8,056 nucleotides of DNA, from assembly GCF_000282995.1 (NCBI RefSeq), contig NZ_ALEE01000768.1, positions 1 through 8,056 of the forward strand, written 5' to 3'. This DNA comes from Melaminivora alkalimesophila (lineage in GTDB: Bacteria > Pseudomonadota > Gammaproteobacteria > Burkholderiales > Burkholderiaceae_C). Made by a program: the position numbers and the translations under genes. This document shows positions 1 to 5,767 of the stretch, piece by piece (positions within the stretch are counted from its first letter, which is position 1; each line of letters opens with the position of its first letter). The notes under the pieces are model-generated. The model had not been told where the DNA came from and ran no database searches. It worked only from the letters and a program-made list of their open reading frames with translations.

Positions 1-360
1 ACGCACGTGGTGCTGGAACTCGGGGGCAACGACGCGCTGCGCGGCCTGCCGCTCGCCAGCACCGAGAAGAATCTCTCGAAGATGGTGCAGATTGCTCGAA
101 GCGCTGGCGCCCAGGTGCTGCTGGTCGGCATGCAGGTGCCGCCCAACTTCGGCGGCGAGCATGCGCGGCGCTTTGCCGAGCTGTTCCAGTCCGTGGCCAC
201 GCAGCACAAGGTGGCGTTCGTGCCCTTCCTGCTCGCGGGCGTGGCCGATGGGCCGGATCCGACGCGCCTGTTCCAGGCCGACCGCATCCACCCGACGGCC
301 GAGGCGCAGCCGCGGATGCTCGACAACGTCTGGCCGGCGCTGGAGAAGCTGCTGCGCTGA
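1..360 (+). CDS. tesA: TesA-like arylesterase / acyl-CoA thioesterase I, SGNH hydrolase (3' part)
   Basis: C-terminal 119 residues of an SGNH/GDSL hydrolase; the reading frame is open at the left edge, so the start and the block I serine lie outside the window. Visible residues 8-11 are GGND, the block III motif whose Asn helps form the oxyanion hole. Residues 94-97 are DRIH, the block V Asp and His of the catalytic triad, followed by PTAEAQP as in E. coli TesA (DGIHPNRDAQP). The LRG after GGND, the LPF segment and the length to the C-terminus also match TesA. Family members hydrolyse acyl-CoA thioesters, aryl esters and lysophospholipids, usually in the periplasm after signal-peptide cleavage; the signal peptide cannot be checked here. 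The gene ends 21 nt before the convergent DUF2189 gene, with no obvious terminator between them. The family call is firm; substrate preference is unknown. Confidence 0.9.
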   Translation, partial: THVVLELGGNDALRGLPLASTEKNLSKMVQIARSAGAQVLLVGMQVPPNFGGEHARRFAELFQSVATQHKVAFVPFLLAGVADGPDPTRLFQADRIHPTAEAQPRMLDNVWPALEKLLR

Positions 361-381
361 AGGGGCGCTCGCTGCCGCGGG

Positions 382-1203
382 TCAGCCGGCCGCCGGCTCG
401 GCGGTGGGCGCCGGCGGCTCCAGCGCCGCCCGGTAGGCGTGCCAGGTGGCGTGGCCGAGAAGCGGGCCGGCCAGCACCAGCCCCGCCCCCCACGGCCACA
501 GGGACACGGCCACCAGCAGCGTGATCAACACGCCCCACAGCAGCATCACGCCCAGGTTTTCCAGCACCACGCGCATGCTGGTGATGGCCGCCGTGAGCGC
601 GTCGGTGTCACGGTCCAGGATCATCGGGATCGCCACCACCGTGAAGCAAAACACCAGCGCCGCGAAGATGCCGCCCACCGCCGCGTAGGCAACGACGAAC
701 TGCCAGTTCTCAGGGTGGAACACCGCCTGCACCACGCCCGTGGTCGAGGGCATGCCGGTGTTGAAGAACACTGCGAAGACCACCAGCGATGCCCGGCCCC
801 AGAGCAGCTCCAGCACGATCAGCGCCAGCACCAGCATCGCCATGCTGCCCATGTGGCGGTCCCAGCAGGTGAGCGACTCGCCCAGGCTGGGCGCCAGCCC
901 GGCCTCGCGCCGGCGGCTGGTCTCGTACAGGCCCATCGCCAGGAACGGTCCGACCAGCAGGCAGCCGCTGGCAAGCGACATGGTGTATTCCGGTTGGGCG
1001 CGGAACACCCAGCCGAGCAGCAGCGCCATGCCCCAGAAGCACAGGCCATAGAACAGCGCGACGCCGGGTGCGTGCAACAGGTCGCTCGCGCCCCGGCCCA
1101 GCCACTGGAAGGGTTGCTGCCAGCGCAGCGGGCGCAGCACCAGCGCGGGGGCCGGCGCGGTGGTCGGGGAGGCGGTCGAGTCCAGCATGGCGCGAGGCCG
1201 CAT
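382..1203 (-). CDS. DUF2189 family integral membrane protein
   Basis: A 273-residue hydrophobic protein with about six predicted membrane segments (roughly 47-67, 77-93, 119-137, 168-192, 214-236 and 238-252) and short charged N- and C-terminal tails. Features I associate with the DUF2189 (COG5473) family are WDRHMGSMAML near 114-124, IPMILDRDTDALTAAI near 192-207 and the closing GPLLGHATWHAYR near 246-258. Function is not established for the family; it acts in the inner membrane. Two in-frame ATGs are possible, at 1201-1203 and five codons in at 1186-1188. Neither has a convincing Shine-Dalgarno sequence, and the first is used here for length. It lies 88 nt downstream of the metC-like gene on the same strand and may be cotranscribed or have its own promoter. 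It converges with the esterase gene. Confidence 0.85.
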   Translation of the reverse strand: MRPRAMLDSTASPTTAPAPALVLRPLRWQQPFQWLGRGASDLLHAPGVALFYGLCFWGMALLLGWVFRAQPEYTMSLASGCLLVGPFLAMGLYETSRRREAGLAPSLGESLTCWDRHMGSMAMLVLALIVLELLWGRASLVVFAVFFNTGMPSTTGVVQAVFHPENWQFVVAYAAVGGIFAALVFCFTVVAIPMILDRDTDALTAAITSMRVVLENLGVMLLWGVLITLLVAVSLWPWGAGLVLAGPLLGHATWHAYRAALEPPAPTAEPAAG

Positions 1204-1291
1204 GCGCGGCAGCAGTCAACGACGCCACCACCTTATCCCGTGCGCAGGGAAGGGGCATCCAGGTATTCACCAATGCCCGGTGCGTGCACCC

Positions 1292-2530
1292 TCAGGAGGC
1301 ACCGAAGGCGTGCTCCAGCGCCTGTTGCAGGTCGGCGCGCAGGTCCTCCACGTCCTCCAGTCCGATGCACAAGCGCACCACGGTCCTGCCCGCCAGGTGG
1401 GAGGTGGCACCCGCGCGCATGCCGGACAGGTCGTAGGGCACCACCAGGCTCATCGGCCCCCCCCAGCTGTAGCCGATGCCGAAGAGCTGCAGGCGATTGC
1501 AGAACGCGTCCACCCGTTCGCGCCCGTGGCGCGCATCGAAGACCACGGAGAACAGCCCTGCGGCCGCGCCCTCGCCGCCTGCCGCCGCGCCGCACAGCGC
1601 CTTCCAGTGCGCATGTCCGGGCGAATCCGGCAGCGCCGGGTGCAGCACCTGCGCGACGGCCGGTTGTGCGGCCAGCCAGCGGGCCAGTTCGCGCGCAGTC
1701 CGGTCGTGGGCGCGGTAGCGCAGCGCCATGCTCGGCAGGGAGCGCAGCACGGCTTCCACATCGTTCGCCCCGACGCCCACGCCGAGGCGCATGTGCGTGC
1801 CCTTCAGGCGCAGGTGCAGCGCCTCGTCGCGCGTCGTGATGCTGCCCATCAGCACATCGCCGCCGCCGCTCGGGTACTTGGTCAGCGCATGCACCGAGAG
1901 GTCCACGCCCAGCGAGCCATCGCCCAGCAGGTCGAAGGGCGCAAAGGCCAGGCCGGCGCCCCAGGTGTTGTCCAGCGCGCACAGCACGCCGCGCTCCCGG
2001 CAGGCCCGCACCTGGCTCACCAGGTCGGGAAATTCCATGGTCACGGAGCCGGCGGCCTCCAGCCACACCAGCCGGGTGCGCTCGCCCAGCCTGGAGCGCA
2101 GGTCTTCCACATCGAGCGGATCGAACCGCTGGTGGCTGATGCCCCAGTGGGCCAGCTCTTCCTGCACCAGCGCCAGGTTCGGGCCGTAGGCGTTGTCGGG
2201 CAGCAGCACCTCGTCGCCCTGGCGCAGCAGCGACAGCGCCACGGTCGAGATTGCCGCCAGTCCGCTGGGCGCCAGCAGGCAGTGGCGCGCGCCCTCCAGG
2301 GTGGCCAGGCGCTCCTCCAGCGTGAAGGTGGTGGGCGTGCCGTGCAGGCCGTAGGTGTAGCCGCCCCGGTCCTTCCAGTTGCGCGCGCGCAGCGCCGCCA
2401 CGTCGGGAAACAGCACGGTCGATGCCTTGTGCACCGCCGGCTGGGGCGCGGAAAACCCGCCCGGCGCCACATAGTCGTGGTGCACCAGGCGGGTGGCGAT
2501 GTCGGCAGGAGGGACGGGGTTCTGGCTCAT
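1292..2530 (-). CDS. metC: Cystathionine beta-lyase (PLP-dependent Cys/Met metabolism family)
   Basis: 412 residues, close to the usual length (about 395) of this fold-type I PLP family. The enzyme cleaves cystathionine to homocysteine, pyruvate and ammonia, the penultimate step of methionine synthesis, in the cytoplasm. Visible landmarks by analogy with E. coli MetC: Tyr60 in YTYGLHGTPT, Tyr115 in DNAYGPN, Asp187 in LDNTWGAG (pairs with the pyridine nitrogen), Lys218 in HALTKYPSGGGD (Schiff-base lysine), the SYSWGGPMSL substrate loop (355-362) and Arg386 in VRLCIGLED (carboxylate binding). DNTW and YSWGG favour beta-lyase over cystathionine gamma-synthase. Oddities: E. coli Arg58 (YGRRGT) aligns with Leu62 here, and a Gly/Ala-rich insertion lies near 313-324. 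The ATG at 2528-2530 has only a weak GGGCGG upstream. The gene follows the BON lipoprotein by 45 nt. A related C-S lyase or sulfhydrylase activity is the main alternative. Confidence 0.85.
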   Translation of the reverse strand: MSQNPVPPADIATRLVHHDYVAPGGFSAPQPAVHKASTVLFPDVAALRARNWKDRGGYTYGLHGTPTTFTLEERLATLEGARHCLLAPSGLAAISTVALSLLRQGDEVLLPDNAYGPNLALVQEELAHWGISHQRFDPLDVEDLRSRLGERTRLVWLEAAGSVTMEFPDLVSQVRACRERGVLCALDNTWGAGLAFAPFDLLGDGSLGVDLSVHALTKYPSGGGDVLMGSITTRDEALHLRLKGTHMRLGVGVGANDVEAVLRSLPSMALRYRAHDRTARELARWLAAQPAVAQVLHPALPDSPGHAHWKALCGAAAGGEGAAAGLFSVVFDARHGRERVDAFCNRLQLFGIGYSWGGPMSLVVPYDLSGMRAGATSHLAGRTVVRLCIGLEDVEDLRADLQQALEHAFGAS

Positions 2531-2551
2531 CCGCCCATGGTAGCGCCGCCT

Positions 2552-2569
2552 GGGCGCGCCGGCGCGCCC
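2552..2569. repeat. Perfect 18-bp GC palindrome between the BON and metC genes
   Basis: GGGCGCGCCGGCGCGCCC is a perfect inverted repeat starting 6 nt after the stop of the BON lipoprotein and 21 nt before the metC-like start. In RNA it could form a seven-base-pair all-GC stem with a CCGG loop. No U-tract follows on the minus strand, so it is not a canonical intrinsic terminator. It might act as an attenuator, an mRNA 3'-end stabiliser or a protein-binding site, or be a chance product of GC-rich sequence. Confidence 0.45.
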
Positions 2570-2575
2570 GTCCGC

Positions 2576-3112
2576 TCAGGCGCCCGGGTTGACCGCCAGG
2601 TTGTTGACCACGCTGGTCACGCCGTCCACGTCGCGTGCGATCTGCGCGGCGCGTTCCCGCGCGGCCTCGGACTTGACAGGGCCGCTCAGGGTGACCACGC
2701 CGCGGTCCGTATCGACCTCGATGCGAATGGCGCTCAGGTCCTCGTCCTTGGCAAGCCCCGCCTTGACGCGGGCGGTGATGCCGGCGTCCTCCACGGCCGC
2801 CTTGGCGTTGGCCGTGACCTCGCTGGTGGTGGCGCTCGCTTCCTGGCCGAGTTCCTGCGCCTTGGACTTGGCCTCCTCGGTGGCCTGGGCCGTGCTGGCG
2901 CGCGCCTCGGCGGCTGCCTGTTCCATCTTCAGCTTGGCCTCCTGCGCCGCCTGCTCGGTCCGGTCGACGGCCGAGTCCAGGCGTTGCCCGGCGGTCCGCT
3001 CGTCGTTGCGGTCGCAGGCCGCCAGGCCGAAGGCCAGCGCAGTGGCGGCCACGAGGGCGGTGGCGATGCGCCGGGCCGGGGCGTGTGCGGGGGTGGAAGA
3101 TGGTTCTTGCAT
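2576..3112 (-). CDS. BON-domain lipoprotein with alanine-rich coiled coil
   Basis: 178 residues. Residues 1-33 form a lipoprotein signal: basic APARR, a hydrophobic stretch, then the lipobox LAAC with Cys33 as the predicted lipidated residue; the next residue is Asp, which in enterobacteria favours inner-membrane retention. Residues about 45-105 are rich in Ala, Glu, Lys and Gln and look like a long amphipathic or coiled-coil helix. Residues about 107-175 form one BON domain (ITARVKAGLAKDEDLSAIRIEV, then GVVTLSGPVKSEAAR and VDGVTSVVNNL), related to OsmY, a domain linked to phospholipid binding and envelope or osmotic stress. The ATG at 3110-3112 is chosen because AGGAGA (3119-3124) precedes it by 6 nt; an in-frame ATG eight codons upstream (3134-3136) lacks this. 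It is first in the minus-strand run, divergent from sulP. Exact role unknown. Confidence 0.88.
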   Translation of the reverse strand: MQEPSSTPAHAPARRIATALVAATALAFGLAACDRNDERTAGQRLDSAVDRTEQAAQEAKLKMEQAAAEARASTAQATEEAKSKAQELGQEASATTSEVTANAKAAVEDAGITARVKAGLAKDEDLSAIRIEVDTDRGVVTLSGPVKSEAARERAAQIARDVDGVTSVVNNLAVNPGA

Positions 3113-3118
3113 GGTTCT

Positions 3119-3124
3119 TCTCCT
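3119..3124 (-). promoter_or_regulatory. Ribosome binding site of the BON lipoprotein gene
   Basis: AGGAGA on the minus strand, 6 nt before the ATG at 3110-3112. It is the clearest Shine-Dalgarno sequence I found in the window and settles the start over the in-frame ATG at 3134-3136. Confidence 0.75.
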
Positions 3125-3146
3125 GGTGGTGGGCATGCCGGGCAAT

Positions 3147-3200
3147 GTAGGAGCTGGCGGCGCCTGCGCCGGTGGGAGACTGCCGAAACGCCGGTAGGAC
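3147..3200. promoter_or_regulatory. Array of three GTRGGAS motifs in the divergent intergenic region
   Basis: Near-identical heptamers sit at 3147-3153 (GTAGGAG), 3172-3178 (GTGGGAG) and 3194-3200 (GTAGGAC), all in the same orientation. Start-to-start spacings are 25 and 22 bp, about two helical turns. Copies two and three share more sequence: GCCG before the motif, and a GC-rich CCG or CGG trinucleotide a few bases after it. The array lies between the BON lipoprotein ATG (35 nt from the nearest copy) and the sulP ATG (41 nt). This arrangement suggests a direct-repeat operator or activator site for one or both genes. I could not place a convincing -35/-10 pair for either gene, and the role is inference only. 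Confidence 0.4.
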
Positions 3201-3241
3201 AACGGCGGAAGCGCCTGCGTGCAGGCCGCGGGGGCGGGACA

Positions 3242-4954
3242 ATGCGGCCCATGCCCCGGATCCTCCTGCAGCGCTGGCTGCCCTTCCTCGCCTGGCCGCG
3301 CCCGACCCCCGAGCTGCTGCGCGGCGAGTTCTGGGCCGGGATGACGGTGGGACTGATGTTGGTGCCGCAAGGCGTGGCGTACGCGCACCTGGCGGGCATG
3401 CCGCTGGTCACGGGAATTTACGCTTCGCTGGTGCCGGCGCTGGTGGCCGTGCTTTGGAGCTCGTCGACGCGCCTGGGGGTCGGCCCGACGGCCCTCACCA
3501 GCCTGCTGATCGGCGCCTCGCTGACCGGCCTGGCGGAGCCGGGCAGTGCCCACTGGGTGCAGCTTGCCGTCTGGATGGCCATCTTCTCCGGCCTGCTGCA
3601 GCTGAGCCTGGGCGTGGTGCGCTTCGGCTGGCTGCTCAACCTGGTCACTTCGCCGGTGCTGGGCAGCTTCACGCAGGCGGCGGCGCTGCTGATCCTGGCC
3701 TCGCAGCTGCCCGCGCTGCTGGGGCTGCGCACCACGTGGCACGCGGTGCTCAACGATCCCTCGCTGCACCATTTCGACCTGCGCGCCATGGCCTTCGGGC
3801 TGGGCAGCCTGGTGCTGCTGGTGCTGGCGCGGCGCTGGCGACCCGGCTTTCCCGCGGCGATCGTGGTGATCGGCGCGGCGGCCCTGCTGAGCTGGGCGCT
3901 CGGCCTGGCGGACGCCGGCGGCGCCGTGGTGGGGCCGGTGCCGGCCGGTCTGCCCTCGCTGTACCTGCCGGGCTGGCTGGCTTGGGGTCAGGTGCAGGAG
4001 CTGGTGCTCCCGGCGCTCGTCGTGACGCTGGTGAGCTTTCTGGAGACGGCCTCCAGCGCCAAGGTCGAGCACGGCCGCGGCGGCACGCGCTGGAACGAGA
4101 ACCAGGACCTGATCGCGCACGGCATGGCCAAGATCAGCTCCGGCCTGTGCGGCAGCTTCGCCACCAGCGCGTCCTTCTCGCGCTCGGCCATCAACCTCTA
4201 CGCCGGCGCCAAGAGCGGCTGGGCGACGCTGTTCGCGCTGCTGCTGGTGCTGGCGACGCTGCTGTGGCTCACGCCGGCGCTCTACCACGTGCCGCAGGCG
4301 GTGCTCGCGGCGGTGGTGGTCACGGCCATCACCAACCTGATCCGCCCCATGGGCATGCTGCGCCTGTGGCCCGTCTCGCGGGTGGAGACGGTGATCGGGC
4401 TGGCGACCTTCACGCTCACGCTGCTGAGCGCGCCGCGCCTGTACTGGGGCGTGCTGGTCGGGCTGGTGCTGAACCTGTCGCATTTCCTCTGCCAGCGCCT
4501 GCACCCGCGCATCATCGAGGTCGGGCTGCACCCGGACGGCAGCCTGCGCGACCGCCACCTGTGGCAACTGCCGCCGCTGGCGCCGGGGGTGCTGGCGCTG
4601 CGCATGGATGCCGAGCTGGATTTCGCCTCGGCCGCGGCGCTGGAGCGGCGCGTGGCCGACGAGCTGGCGGCGCGCCCGGAGCTCGATGCGCTGTGCCTGT
4701 TCGCCCTGCCGGTCAATCGCATCGACGTCACTGGCGTGGAAGCCTTCGCACGGCTGTTCGCGCTCATGAGCGGGCGCGGGGGCGGCCTGCATGTGGCCGG
4801 CCTGAAGCTGCCGGTGCAGCGCACGCTGGAGCGCGCCGGCGCCCTGCCCGACAGCCCGCTGCTGCACATCTACCGCACCGACGGCGAGGCCATCGCCGCG
4901 CTCCAGGCAGCGCGCGGTGGGGCCGCCCCAGCGCCGACCGCGGAGCGGCGCTGA
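3242..4954 (+). CDS. SulP family inorganic anion transporter with C-terminal STAS domain
   Basis: 570 residues, typical SulP size. The membrane part (about 25-420) has many hydrophobic segments and family hallmarks: GLMLVPQGVAYAHLAGMP near 37-54, TGIYASLVPAL near 57-67, VGPTALTSLL near 80-89, and the signature around 268-325 with ETASSAKVEHG, NENQDLIAHGMAKISSGLCG, SASFSRSAIN and AGAKSGW. A STAS domain follows (about 446-555), including NRIDVTGVEAF near 492-502. SulP proteins move sulfate, bicarbonate or dicarboxylates across the inner membrane; the substrate cannot be read from sequence. The nearby metC-like gene hints at sulfur but is weak evidence. Start chosen at ATG 3242, preceded by GGGGGCGGG; an in-frame ATG at 3251 is also possible. 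It is divergent from the BON lipoprotein and is followed after 29 nt by the cyclase gene. The long frame upstream of the start looks like non-coding shadow. Confidence 0.9.
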   Translation: MRPMPRILLQRWLPFLAWPRPTPELLRGEFWAGMTVGLMLVPQGVAYAHLAGMPLVTGIYASLVPALVAVLWSSSTRLGVGPTALTSLLIGASLTGLAEPGSAHWVQLAVWMAIFSGLLQLSLGVVRFGWLLNLVTSPVLGSFTQAAALLILASQLPALLGLRTTWHAVLNDPSLHHFDLRAMAFGLGSLVLLVLARRWRPGFPAAIVVIGAAALLSWALGLADAGGAVVGPVPAGLPSLYLPGWLAWGQVQELVLPALVVTLVSFLETASSAKVEHGRGGTRWNENQDLIAHGMAKISSGLCGSFATSASFSRSAINLYAGAKSGWATLFALLLVLATLLWLTPALYHVPQAVLAAVVVTAITNLIRPMGMLRLWPVSRVETVIGLATFTLTLLSAPRLYWGVLVGLVLNLSHFLCQRLHPRIIEVGLHPDGSLRDRHLWQLPPLAPGVLALRMDAELDFASAAALERRVADELAARPELDALCLFALPVNRIDVTGVEAFARLFALMSGRGGGLHVAGLKLPVQRTLERAGALPDSPLLHIYRTDGEAIAALQAARGGAAPAPTAERR

Positions 4955-4960
4955 TACACT
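4952..4960 (+). promoter_or_regulatory. Possible extended -10 promoter element for the GGDEF gene
   Basis: TGATACACT overlaps the sulP stop codon. It reads as an extended -10 (TG-N-TACACT, four of six consensus bases). A start about 7 nt downstream would give a leader of about 17 nt before the GTG of the cyclase. I see no good -35 hexamer at the right spacing. Readthrough from sulP is the alternative. Confidence 0.3.
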
Positions 4961-4983
4961 GGACCCCCCTGCTGTCTCGGCTC

Positions 4984-5757
4984 GTGTCCAATACCCCGCC
5001 CTTTTCGACGGTCCGCCTGCGCGACCTGCAATTGACGACGGCCCATGCCCTCGTGGCGCAGACTTCCGGCGGCTCGCACACGCTGGAGGGCAAGACGCCG
5101 ACCGAATACCTGCAGGCGCTCATCGATGGCCTGTGCGAGCTGTCGCTGCGCGACGCACTCACCGGATTGCCCAACCGGCGCCACATGCAGGCGGTGCTCG
5201 ACAGCGAGATCGATCGGGTGGCGCGCTCCGGCGAGGCCGCGCTGCTGCTGCTGCTGGACATCGACCATTTCAAGAAGATCAACGACAGCCATGGGCACGG
5301 CGTGGGCGACCAGGTGCTGCAGTCGATCGCGGCCACGCTGCACGGCTGCCTGCGCCCGATGGACACGGTGGCGCGCTGGGGCGGTGAGGAATTCGCCATT
5401 GTGCTGCCCGCCTGCCAGGTGGCCTTCGGGCGCGTGGTGGCCGAGCGGGTGCGCCGCGCCATCGAAGCCACGCCGGTGCACATCTCGCCCGGGCTGACGC
5501 TGCGCGTGACGATCAGCATCGGCGGCGCCTTTGCCCTGCAGTGGATCCGCAGCACGGCCCAGCTGTGGGTGGAGCGCGCCGACGCCGAGCTCTACCGCGC
5601 CAAGGCGGCGGGCCGCAACTGCGTCCACATCGAGGAGCAGCCCGACAGCACTGTGAGCGCCGAGGAAAAGAGCATGCTCTTCGGCACGCCCTACACCCCT
5701 TCGGGCTGGAACGACCTGCCCCTGCCCCCACCACCGCCTGCCCACAGCGCCTACTGA
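4984..5757 (+). CDS. GGDEF-domain diguanylate cyclase
   Basis: 257 residues from a GTG start; soluble, with no membrane segment or signal peptide. Residues 1-45 match no domain I recognise. The GGDEF domain spans about 52-215: LSLRDALTGLPNRR near 53-66, LDIDHFKKINDSHGHGVGD near 91-109 (metal-binding Asp92 in LDID, substrate-binding Asn), the active-site GGEEF at 133-137, and the late ISIGGA and ADAELYRAKAAGRN segments. RPMD at 124-127 lies five residues before GGEEF, the spacing of the RxxD inhibitory I-site, so feedback control by c-di-GMP is expected. The enzyme should join two GTP to make c-di-GMP in the cytoplasm. The tail (about 216-257) is proline-rich and has no known domain. No ATG is available in the right place; GTG 4984-4986 is the best start but lacks a clear Shine-Dalgarno. 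It lies 10 nt upstream of the ATPase gene, probably in one operon. Confidence 0.9.
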   Translation: MSNTPPFSTVRLRDLQLTTAHALVAQTSGGSHTLEGKTPTEYLQALIDGLCELSLRDALTGLPNRRHMQAVLDSEIDRVARSGEAALLLLLDIDHFKKINDSHGHGVGDQVLQSIAATLHGCLRPMDTVARWGGEEFAIVLPACQVAFGRVVAERVRRAIEATPVHISPGLTLRVTISIGGAFALQWIRSTAQLWVERADAELYRAKAAGRNCVHIEEQPDSTVSAEEKSMLFGTPYTPSGWNDLPLPPPPPAHSAY

Positions 5758-5767
5758 TGGTCCCAAG

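Noticed and set aside
1204..1291. Promoter for the DUF2189 gene (minus-strand GATAAG about 26 nt before the start codon)
   Set aside because: No acceptable -35 at 16-18 nt spacing; the match is weak enough to be chance.
439..1839. Long plus-strand open frame opposite the DUF2189 and metC-like genes
   Set aside because: Its translation is rich in Arg, His, Gln and Pro with no domain pattern, typical of the antisense shadow of GC-rich genes; both minus-strand genes under it have clear family motifs.
1160..3241. Open frame continuous with and upstream of sulP
   Set aside because: The frame simply lacks stops in GC-rich sequence. Homology to SulP begins at the ATG near 3242, and the upstream part overlaps two well-supported minus-strand genes.
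3113..4867. Minus-strand open frame extending the BON lipoprotein upstream across sulP
   Set aside because: The lipoprotein signal and Shine-Dalgarno place the start at 3112; the extension is compositionally biased and antisense to sulP.
5242..5256. Five tandem CTG triplets in the cyclase gene
   Set aside because: They encode the leucine run of the hydrophobic strand before LDIDHF in GGDEF domains, so codon bias explains them.
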